64,000 nt of DNA from Aphelocoma coerulescens. Taxonomy: Eukaryota; Chordata; Aves; Passeriformes; Corvidae. How positions within the stretch are numbered: position 1 is the stretch's first letter; every line of letters begins with the position of its first letter. Location: assembly GCF_041296385.1 (NCBI RefSeq), contig NC_091014.1, positions 19,815,578-19,879,577 on the forward strand, written 5' to 3'. The notes under the pieces are model-generated. The model was not told where the DNA came from. It worked only from the letters and a program-made list of their open reading frames with translations, and did no database searches. A program made the translations under genes and the position numbers. Positions 53,880 to 64,000 of the stretch are shown piece by piece.

Positions 53880-54310
53880 AAGAACTAAAGTGGGATCAAG
53901 GAAAGGTAATGAGAATGACTGAGGATATGAAAAAAAACCCTCTTTTGAAAGATTAGGCCACTTTAGAGGGAAGATCAAGAAAGGGGATACAGTAAAATAA
54001 TGGTCTAGGTACCATGGATCAGATGACTGTGTTCTCTCTCATTTAACATGAGCTGAGGAACATCAAGGAGAATTAAAAGGTAACTTTCAAAACTGAAAAA
54101 AAAACCAAACCCAACCTATAATTACTTCTACATATAAAACTTGTAATTAGACCATGGAACTCACTGCCAAGTCACAAAGGCCAAGAATGTAACAAGATTA
54201 AAAAGAGTATTGTATTTTTAGTGATAACAAGTGTATTCAGAGTTATAATTGGAGGATAAAAATAGTAGAAGGGATATTAAGTATCAAATTTCAATGTGGA
54301 AACCGACTTT
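53880..54310 (+). mobile_element. Ancient CR1/L3-like 3' fragment, plus strand
   Basis: TTTTGAAAGATTAGGCCACT, TTAGAGGGAAGATCAAG, ACATATAAAACTTGTAATTAG, CATGGAACTCACTGCCAAGT, CACAAAGGCCAAGAATGTAA and CAGAGTTATAATTGGAGG follow the amniote CR1/L3 consensus blocks (TGGAACTC..TGCC, AGGCCAAGA..TAAC). It is a separate copy from that at 53220, since the same region is represented twice. Confidence 0.6.
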
Positions 54311-57300
54311 ATGTCTTGTAGAATGAGTTGATACTGGCATCAGCAAATTAATGAATAAAGAATGTAAGTAAGGAGTAAGGAATATTGTCCACCTCTGCCT
54401 GCTCTGGAGTCTTTATTATATAGAGTGAGCCAAAGTGGTAGAGTAGTTTGTGTAACAAGGAATTTTTAATAAAGTCCTATATTTGCTCCTGTAGTTCTGT
54501 TTGTGCCAGTAGTGTTATATTTAAACTGCTGCAATGATGTGAAAAATTTATCTCGGTGTTTTGGTCAATGGGTGTTTTTCAAAATGAGTGTTTTTCAACC
54601 TATAATCTATGTATTGATGGAAATAGTAAGACATCACAAAGTGTTCAATGAATTTTGTATTTGCCCACATGCACCAAATAAAATCAAGGAGGGAAATAAG
54701 AGAAGTAATAGCAAAAAAGCCAAGGTTTGCTTCTATTTGTTATTTTGTAAAATTATTAAGTTGCAAAAGTAGGTGAATAAATAATCCTTCCATCAAAATT
54801 AAAGAAACACTAGAACAGATGATCTCAAGATTTTGTATAGAAATTTAGGGGGACATTTATTGTATCGTTGTATCATTGCTGTATGGGATGAAGCAAATAA
54901 AAAGCATTGTTTCTGTGACTTTTATAGAATTTTAATTGAATTTTATAGACATGTTAGAGTATAGATGAAACTGGATTCTGTTCTACCTTCCCTTTTCAAA
55001 ATTCTTGTATGAAAATTTTGAAGTGTGAAGATATGAAAGCCTTATCTGAATTGTGACCACCACAGTTATAAGATTTAGATCATTCCATTGTATCTGTGAC
55101 CTGACCCAAAAGGCTGTACACCCACTAAAATAATTCAGCAATTTGTTAATAATAAATTCATTACAACAGGCAGTGCCAATATGAATGTGTCTTTCTATAT
55201 TTGAGAATGGATAGAAAAGTTTAATTGGTTTTAAATAATTATAATGATAATAAGTAATAAAATTGCTGAAGACTTGCAAAAAGACAATATACAGAGCTGT
55301 CAGCTCTTCACTTGATCTTTCTTGAATCTTGACACTAAATTTAAACTCAAACATAATACCAACATTGTAAACCAAAATATTATGTTTATGTGGTCCTATG
55401 CTACTAATTTCTACTCAATATATAGATACATTTCTAATTTTAAAAGCAAGAGGAGTAATTTAAAGGAGACTGAAAGGACAGTTGGTGGGCGAGTTAAATG
55501 AAGACCTGTTATAATAATATGGTAGTTGTAATATGAACACAATGGAATAAGTTCACATTTCAAATGCAATAGGTGGATGCACTTTGGCACAACAGTTTAA
55601 ATTGTCAACCAGTTTTATGACTACATAAGTTCCTAATTAAGGCTTGATGAGCCAAAATTCAGCAATATAAACATTCAGACCTTTCCTACTATCTTAGCAT
55701 CACAACCTGTGTGCTTCCACTTCCACTTTCTCCTCTTCAGCTTCTTGACCACTGTGTAATGAGAAAAATACTATGGAGTTACTGTAATTACAGCAATAAG
55801 ATCTGTTCTTTGAGCCATATACAGGAGGGAACCACCAGATTACTTTGTATGTGTGTGCCCCAGCTCTCTGATTGACAAACTACTGGTGTTTCTGGTCTTT
55901 GCTAATCTAAAAGGTTGTAATTATTAACCAGCAAAAACTCCTCTCCTGCACATGCATCCCATGTGTAGTCCTCTGCAGAACTGCCACAGTCATGGCTACT
56001 GTTGTTAGTGTTAGATACAGAACAGCATTAGCAAGCTGAGCTGATGTCTTTGTACAGAGGATCCTCAATACTGTGCTAGTGTGTGTAATTGGAAACAGAC
56101 GTTCACGTGGAGGAGAAAGTTACGTATTGAGTAAATTTTTCTGTAACTATAATTAGTCATGGCAGAATAGGCAGCCTTTTCTATTTTTTGAAGTTAGATT
56201 AAGTCAATGAGAAGAACAGTTCCATTTAGCATATACAGAAAGTTGGTACCTGATTTGTTAATGTACTATTAAAGTAATAGTAACAAAAAAAGGGAAGGAA
56301 TAAGTATCCCTAAATGATCTTTGATCAAGGCTCAGCAGAATGTACTTTAATACTTGTATTATAATCAAAAACATAGTGGCTGTCCTTGCTCAGTGTTTTA
56401 TTCATAGGTAACTAAAGTATGTACCATAAACCACATGACTGTATGACCAAAGGACACCTTGTGTGTGTCTTATCAGTAGTAGAATACTAACTTTATGATA
56501 ATAATATTTCATTTTCTGTTGTGTTTCCATGGACTTCATAAAGAATATCATAGTCTATGTTAATCAGTGTCTTATAATTTTTAAAATTGTCTTCCAAATG
56601 TGAAAATCTAGTAAAAAATATGCTATCATGCTATTACATTTTCTGAAAGGATGATTTCACTCATATTTCAAGCTAATAAGTCTCTTATGCCAATCTAAAA
56701 TATGTCCTCAGAAAAACAAGAAAAGATAACACAATTTGGCAGCAAAAGCAAAGACACGGAAGACAGTAAGTCCACCCTGGTTGAAGAAGAGCATGTATTA
56801 CTTGAATTGTTTGTCAGTCACTGTTGACCAACTCTCAGTACTGTGGACATTCATCAAGAAGAAGTGTATGTCTAAAAAGGCACCTAATAGAGTTTGGCAG
56901 TGAACAACAACAAACATCCACTTGTGAATGAAACTTTGTGTGGTGATGAAAGTACTAAAATACCCCAGTGGTTAAGGCCATATAAAAGAAGGAAAGATCT
57001 ATTTTCTTGACTCTTGGCACTAAGAAGAGGCACAGCTGTAGCTTCTAAATAAGGTCTTCTACCAGGCTAATGGTACTCTGGGTATAGCACCCTCTGAAAC
57101 AAAGGGTGTGTGGTTTTGAGCACAAGATTCCATGGACACCATTGTGGAGTCCACTAATAACTTTTATTTATCTCAGGTATGTTCAACAGTAAAACAATTA
57201 TTGAGGGTAGGCAGTGTTGATTATTCTTGAGCGTTGAGTATTTAAATTTCAAATGAAATCACAATTGAGGCATTCTGATTGTGTCCTTCCTGGTTAGGGT

Positions 57301-57415
57301 AATCTTGTGTGATGAAGGAATACTGGTCTCTAAATCCTGGTACAGAGGTATTATTTTTGTATTTGTTGTATAAAAGGACACTTATACTAAGATGTAAAAT
57401 GCATATGTCATGTGA
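54311..57415. other. Intergenic, no gene recognised
   Basis: AT-rich with short chance frames. No clear repeat or exon. Confidence 0.55.
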
Positions 57416-57420
57416 GGTGA

Positions 57421-58054
57421 TGCCTTGGTTTGAAAGACAGGTGTCTGCTAAGGAAGGCAGGAGCCTCCCTTGGAATGGAAGATGCAACCCCCTTTCCCTC
57501 CGAATTATTATAATTTTAAAACCAAGGGGCTTTCAGGCAAAGATATGGAAAATAGGAATAACAGCTCTTTACAAATATATATATATATATGTATAAAACA
57601 AGGCAGGGTAAAAAAACTGATTTAAACTGATAGAGTCAGATACAACCTGACCCTGTTAGTCAGGGTGGCAGCAGCAGTCTGATAAGGTGGTGGCTGCAGT
57701 CCTCCTGGAGTGAATGGATGTGGTTCTGTTGAAGCAGTGATCCTGTGTAGAAAGATCTGGTCTTCCTCAGAAGGTCCAGTGGTAGGTATGTAGCTTTTGT
57801 CCTCTGGAAATCCAGTGGGAAAGACTGCTTGTGGTCTTCAAAAATCACAGTTTATATGCAGGATGGTTGCTCCCTCTGGGTGGAGCATCGCACAATGGAA
57901 TGATGAGTCATGAGATAAGGCCCTGATGGGCCATTAACAGGACATAGTCTTGAGGGAGGAGGCAGGGAACACTGCCCCACCTGGTTTTAACAGCTCATGA
58001 AGATGGTGATAGAATACATGCTTGTGGGCACATCTTACATTGTAACCTAGGACA
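57421..58054 (-). mobile_element. Solo LTR of an endogenous retrovirus, minus strand
   Basis: A 634-bp LTR with TG..CA ends and a perfect 5-bp target duplication GGTGA (57416-57420 and 58055-58059). On the plus strand it reads TTGGTTTGAAAGACAGGTGT, CTGCTAAGGAAGGCAGGAGC, CCCTCCGAATTATTATAATT, GGTGGCTGCAGTCCTCCTGG and ACCTAGGACA, resembling a second common passerine LTR family. I read it as minus-oriented because a TATAAA lies on the minus strand (57856-57851) at the expected place. An AT dinucleotide run occupies 57575-57590. There is no internal viral sequence. Confidence 0.9.
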
Positions 58055-58059
58055 GGTGA

Positions 58060-58825
58060 AAAGGAACAAAGTTATCTGCATTTAAGACAGATACTGAAAA
58101 AAAAGGTATTGAAGGAGCTGGTAGCAGTATTGAACATGCTGCTAAAAATGTCTTTTAGCTGCTACTGAAGTAGAAGGTATCGATAATTAGTAGGTTGATG
58201 GAGCTGGAAACTCTAAAAGATTGAATGGCTTGACTGCAAGAAAGTGGGTAGAAAAGCCAAAGTGTATCCAGCACTTCTTAGGCTAGGAAATGGTGACTAG
58301 GCCTTTTTATCTTGATGACACTCAAGAAGGAAACTGATGACAAGCACCACTCTCTCTTCCACAAATAGCAGGAGCAGATAACAGTGTCCTGCTTCTGAAG
58401 ACTTTGGTTGTCATAGTAAGTCAGACAATATTTAGTTCTCCAGATTTTTATTTAAAATACATGTGAGAAAGCCTGTGCAGACAGTTCTAGCTAAGGTCAG
58501 AGACAAAGGTATCTAGCACTTTCTGTTAAGACCTGTGGCTTCTGTTACTGTGTAGAGTTTAGGTTGCTGCCGCACATGGAGAATCTCTGTGTCTTTCGCT
58601 CGTTATTCTTGCTTCACTCAAAAGTGCTGATACATTTAGTTAGGTGGGCTAGCAATGAACTACATAATTTTGAGTCAGTTTTCCAGGATCAATGCAGTCA
58701 TCTTGCTGAAACACTTCAATGAGATAGCAGTCATACTTCCAGAGAGGCAACCAACAGGAATATGTGGCAACAGGAATGCACACATTTGTATAGTGCCCTC
58801 GCATAAATTTAGACCATATAAATGA
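58060..58825. other. Intergenic spacer
   Basis: No gene or repeat recognised between the LTR target duplication and the next CR1. Confidence 0.55.
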
Positions 58826-59000
58826 AAACTGAAAGAAGCTGCCCAGAGAAGTGGTTGAGTCACCATCCCTGGAAGTTTTTAAAAGGTATGTAAATATGGC
58901 ACTTAGGGACATGGTTTAATGGTGGACTTGGAAGTGTTTGGCAGTTTATGGCTGGACTCGATGTTGAGGGTCTTTTCCAACCTAAATGATTCTATGATAC
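58826..59000 (+). mobile_element. CR1 retroposon 3' end, plus strand
   Basis: About 175 bases: GAAGCTGCCCAGAGAAGTGG, GAGTCACCATCCCTGGAAG, AGGGACATGGTTTAATGGTG, GGACTCGATGTTGAGGGTC, TTTTCCAACCTAAATGATTC and a TATGATAC end. This is a different CR1 subfamily from the copy at 21210, ending in ATTCTATGAT. Confidence 0.95.
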
Positions 59001-62000
59001 TGGGAGCGGAAGTGGTATTTGATGGGATTAGATAACACATATTAGCAATTCCCCATTTAATTGATAGTCCTGTTGCAGCTGTACCATTCGTTTCCCTTGC
59101 ATCATAACAGTTCTACTTTGAAGCATCAGAAAAAAAAATTCCAAAAGGCAAAACAAAAGGCAATCTGGAGTCTTCAAAATGTGTTGAAATTTTCAAGGAT
59201 CCAGATGACTCATTCTTTTTGGGAGAAAGTAACTCAGGCCTGTTTATCTTTTTGTGATAATTTTTACTTGCTTCTCTTCGACATCATCCTTAGCTAATAT
59301 TGGAAAAGGAAATATATATCACCATTATTTTATGGTACAAATGCACACTGAGCTTTGTTCTAGATACAAAACAGAAACATGCTGAACACCTCTGCCTTTT
59401 CCCACATGATTAACAATTTTGTCGTCTTCCTTTTCTGATGTAATTTATATTCATGTTACTTTTGTAACAACATTCACAGGAACTAGAATTTCTTTTACTC
59501 CCAAATTTTATTAAAAATCAATTCTTGTCCTTACTGAATGGAGAATTTTTCTGCCTATGGTTTTGATTTCCCCTGTTACCTGGTTTTCTTAACAAAAATG
59601 TTTTACTTTTTTTGATTCCATATTTAATTACTGTTCTTTGCCATCTGTCTGCAGGGAAATTTGGTTTATCTGTATTACTGATACTTAAAAAAAAGAAAAA
59701 TGTGAGAAACTCAATAATAATTTCCTACATTTTGAAAATGTGTCAAATACATTGGCTTGAAGGTAGTGTCTCTGAAGTTTAAATCTAAACCTTCATAATT
59801 ACAAATCTGTCCTGTAGTAAAAAAGAAGAGAGTGAGTCAATGCTGAGTTGCTTGCTATACGATTACTTTTCATACCATTTCCTAGAAGATGAAATTTCCA
59901 ATGAAATAGAAGATTTAAATTCACTATATGAGTGTTGAAGTCCGTATTTAGGTGTGCAAAAAGTACATGTCTGAGAATACTTCCAGACTTGTGGCACCAG
60001 ATTAAAATCTAATATTTATTACTTTGTTCAATTTTGTCCCTTGCCCCTGAGAAAGCCACTGCCACCCTTGGGACAAAGGTGGCAAATGCACCTGTTGGTC
60101 TGATCATTAAGATAAAGCATTTTAAGGCTGAATCCTTTTAGCTGAGAACTTCCCTTAGAATAGTAAGTCCTGTGTTATAAAAAAATATAAAATATTTATG
60201 GTTTATTTAAATTCTGTGCAAGTAAAAAGCAGCAAATTACAGTGATACCGGTTTTGCCTGGCCACCTCTAATTCCCAAGAGAAGCTGTTAATGTCTGCTG
60301 ACATTTATTGGCATGTTATTATTTGTGCTTTTGTGTTTGTTCCCATCTCACAAGAATTTCAGGCTCCGTTCTAATTTCTCAAATAATGGGTTTTCTCCAC
60401 TGAATTACAAAGGATTTCCATTGCTAACAGAGAGATTTAAATAAGACAATTGCAGACACATCTATGCAATTGTGGTCTTGCTGTCCCATTGGCTTTTTAT
60501 GATTCCTATTTCATATTTAAGTTTGCTGGAGCAAAGGGGCCTGGTTTTTACCCCTTTTTTCACCTCAGGTCAAAGAGCTAATAGAAGAAAGATTTATCAG
60601 TCTTGAGGGTCATATATTTGAAAAATAGATTTAAATGAGTACATCTTGTACTTAGTTTCATTTTTAATGTCACATGTCAAATGATATTTTATTGCTCACT
60701 TTTGTTTTTGTTTTGGTTTTTTTTTTTTTTGTGTAGGTCCGTGGTTGTCCATATTGCTGAACTTTGCCCTTTGACAGGAAATAACAATCAATGTAAGGAT
60801 TAAAGAACAAGTGCAATTCATTGCTTGGTCTGGTTTCAGAGTTACATTGCAGATAACATTGTCATAATACATTGTGATCTGCTGTATAACATGATACAAA
60901 CTGGCATAATGTGCTTTAAGAGCATGATAAGGAATCATAGAATGCATTGAATTGAATGGAAAAGCTTTCCTCTTAGACTAGTTGTTACTGTAATGAGTCT
61001 TTTCTTAATGCCATAACTGTGTTAGTAACAATGAATGTCATACCAAGTCCAGGAGCAAACCAGCTTTCATAATGTAGGAAGGAACAAGAAATGTATGAAG
61101 GAAAAAGAAATGTCTGATACACTTGTGTATTAAACTGTACCCCTAAATGTGCAGAAAAAGGCAAAATATTGCCTACTGCTTGCTTCATACAGAAGCAAGA
61201 TGGCAAAAATCTGGTATTCAAAATTCACTATGTATGCCCTTAGTATGTCTTTGTACTCCAACAAGATGAGCATTATATTATGATAGAATATATCAAGAGT
61301 CTACTACAGACTATACCTACTAATTCAGCAAATTGCAAATGTAAACTTATTAAATTGCCTTTAATTCCAAAGGTTCCTGGTGTGCCTGCTCTTATACCAA
61401 TGATGAAGAGCTGCATCCGCTGCTTCATTGGCAAATAGGGTACCTCTCCTCTAACCTCTCTATCTCAAGATATCTGAATGTGGAACAGTTTGATATTGTT
61501 TCCTCCTTGTTTTTGTGATGACATCTATTCTTCCCAAAGATCTGATTATGCATTGTCAAGAACATAAAAGGCTCTCCTAAAATATTTTTTATGCAAGATA
61601 TTGATGCCATCCACCAAACTTTTTTGGCCTTGTTAGAATAACTGGCTCTGGGAAAGTGATAATCACATGAGATTGTCTCAAGGCTTCAAATATTTATTGT
61701 GTCACAAAGTATTCTTTCTGGATTGTCAAATGTGGAGGAATTTGAAGGAACATGGATGAATTTCCTATGGAATCAGAAAGGTAGTGTACCACATCCTTCA
61801 CTGTGGAATTGCTTTAGTTCTCTTCTTCTGTGGGAGAACAGTATAAACACCCTGTTCAGATCCCATAAATTAATAGGAGTCCAAAACACTGCAACATTCA
61901 GTTTCCAGGTTTTGTAATTGTGCAGAAGCCCAGGTTCTCTACTATGCAGATAGAATCAATAAACAGAAAATTGCAGAAAGAACCATTAAACATAAAAATC

Positions 62001-64000
62001 CAATCTCCTCTTTTCCCTGTCACCTCACTGGAGGAACTGGGACAGACTATATCTAGTAAACCATAGTGATTATTGTGCTAGTTATGACTAGCAGCATGGG
62101 AGCAGAAATGTTTGACTTAATATGAGCTTGGGCAGGGAGGGAGATCTCTTTCTCTAAGTGTAATTTAATTATGCTCTCTCTTTTTTTTTTTTTCAATACC
62201 TGCATCAGTGATCAAAACTTGTACTAACTGACAATGCCTTAAGTAAAAATCTGAGTTGTACTGGTTTGTCTGTGACATTGTGTTTGCAGGTATACTCTAC
62301 AAATAGCTATTGCAACTGAAGGAAGGTAACCTACTATGGTTTCCTAGGTGCATACTGTTACCTTCTGTTATACTTTATCTTATCCTGGACTTCAGCTGGA
62401 AATTTCCATTTGCTCTTTCTAGTTCCTTCTGACAAAGTCAGAGAAGTTATTTCAAATACTTTATTTAACAATGGGAAGGCTGATGTTGCTTGAAGAAAGC
62501 TAGGAAGAACTTTGTCCAGTTTAAAGCAGAATTGGTAAAGGAGTGCTGTCATGGAAAAGCTTTCTTGCTGTTCTGCTAATGACACTCACATTTCATAAAG
62601 CAAATGAATTTTCTCTTTACCAGCAGGGCACTGACTGTCCATTGCTACAGCATGCCATTTTGCAAAACTGTAGGTGTAGCAATCTCCAGTGGCAGTGTGA
62701 TGATGGAAAACTGGGAACCACTGCACTGTTGGCTGCCATGGGGTATATCTGTTCTCCTTCCTGGCTCTGTAATGCTGTGGATTGATAGCACCAGTCATGC
62801 CTGCCAACACCGGTTGAAGAACCTACATTCTCTTCCGAATGCAACTAGACAGTAGATCTGTGAGTATTCCCTAACATACTTCAGGCAAAAGTGTTAGCAA
62901 GACCTGCTATTTAAATCCTTTAAGGCAACTTATTGTGACCAAAGTGGGTCAGGGACTTCTTTTAGGCTTATATCTGGAAGTGTCAGCCTGTAGCTCTTCA
63001 CAACCGCACTACAGAGTCCAGACTGCTATATCTTCTGTGGCTAGACTGCATCCTGTACCTGAAGTAAACTTATTTAGAGCAACTTTTAATATTTTGATTA
63101 ATTTATAGATACATTTTCTTTCCTCCTTTTAAGTTAGTTGTGCTTCACTTAAGAGCATGTTCTCTGAGTCATATTTCATTCTTCGTCTCCCTAGGCTTCT
63201 TTGGCCTCTTTGGAGATAGAAGACATGATCATATCTCTGAATCACAGATACTGGAGGCTGTGAGAATGTACAGAGCTTATATATTCTATGCTTGCCCTGT
63301 TTGTGTGCTCTCCCCTAGGCACCTGCTAATCATCACTGTTGGGAATTGAATACTAGGCTAAAGAGATCTTTGGTTTTACCTGTTATGGCTGTTCTTATCG
63401 TTTATTTCTATATGGCTCCAGGAAGATAGCAGCTACTTTCTGACTTTGCAGCTTGTTGTTCAGTAGGGAGATGCTTTTCAGTTTTCTGGCCATGTGCAGT
63501 CAAGAAGAGGGGGAAGTTGAAGAAAACTGTGAAAGTGTGAAGAAAAGTATTTGGCCTTTCCACTTATAGAGGATACATAAGCATGCAAGAAAGAAAGGAA
63601 AGACAATGAAAGCAGGGAATACAAGGAAGAGGTAGGGTAGGTGCTCTTCATTGATACAGAAAGATCAAAGGAAGAAAGAATCTATTAGTAGGGTAAGGCA
63701 CAAACTGAGGAAGACACTGTATCAAAGGGAAGCAGCCAGCACTGTAGCAAGCTACAGTAAAAGCACTACAAAGTGTTTACATAGGATTTTAAGAACAAAT
63801 AGAGATGTTAAATTCTGAAACTTATTTTTGAAACTTTTAAAATTTTAAAAATAAAAGCATTAAAGAAATGCATTTTATGAATATTGTGAGTTCTCATTTA
63901 CACGGCAGTGTTTTCAATGATGCATTAATTCACCTGTTCAAAATGCTTCAGTCATCGAATTATGGAACTTAGAATTGCAGTGTTTGTGTGTATGTGTGCC
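59001..64000. other. Intergenic, no gene recognised
   Basis: AT-rich, with poly-T tracts near 60717-60731 and 62179-62194. A stretch GGAATCATAGAATGCATTGA at about 60931 resembles a worn CR1 tail on the minus strand, but too weakly to call. The interval 62543-62855 is open in four frames without domain support. Confidence 0.5.

Noticed and set aside
60925..60960. GAATCATAGAATGCATTGAATTG-like segment, possible CR1 tail on the minus strand
   Set aside because: Only about 20 bases resemble the CR1 tail and nothing of the element body follows.
62543..62855. A patch open in four frames, considered as a decayed transposase exon
   Set aside because: No transposase motif could be recognised, and short simultaneous openness can occur by chance. 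A translated search would be decisive.

Overview
The window is vertebrate nuclear DNA, almost certainly from a bird. It is mostly AT-rich, with one sharp CpG island, spliced GT-AG exons, CR1 retroposon 3' ends carrying the usual avian terminal octamer-like tails, and three solo LTRs resembling LTR families I know from songbird and other neoavian genomes. A passerine or close relative is the best guess, but species cannot be fixed from this window.

The only protein-coding gene I can support is PIM3, a constitutively active Ser/Thr kinase, on the minus strand. Its six coding exons lie between 48631 (ATG) and 45433 (TGA). They join without a frameshift into 322 residues, all five introns are GT-AG, and every kinase motif is intact. 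The 3' UTR runs to about 44030. It carries AU-rich instability elements and ends at an ATTAAA signal with a GU-rich element downstream. Exons 1-4, the leader and the promoter sit in a CpG island of about 47180-50560. Intron 4 holds two CACGTG E-boxes and a NF-kB-like site, and the upstream flank holds two CCAAT boxes, a TCF-like palindrome and a perfect octamer.

The 44 kb on the 3' side of PIM3 (1-44029) and about 13.5 kb on its 5' side (50561-64000) show no coding exon I can defend. They hold transposon remains and simple repeats: a 2.1 kb ancient minus-strand CR1 (5357-7500), other CR1 pieces (17395-17590, 21210-21603, 39215-39400, 52130-53110, 53220-54310, 58826-59000), three solo LTRs (22169-22757, 27843-28435, 57421-58054), a MIR-like SINE (about 2768-2860), a GT microsatellite and several short tandem repeats.

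A few non-coding patches carry clustered motifs and may be regulatory: an X-box/FOX/RUNX/E-box cluster near 31516-31588, a hairpin plus E-box near 30134-30179, and a homeodomain-like patch near 8200-8250. No convincing undescribed system was found. The most notable points are the regulatory architecture of PIM3, one substitution in its kinase domain, and the well-preserved LTR and CR1 insertions.
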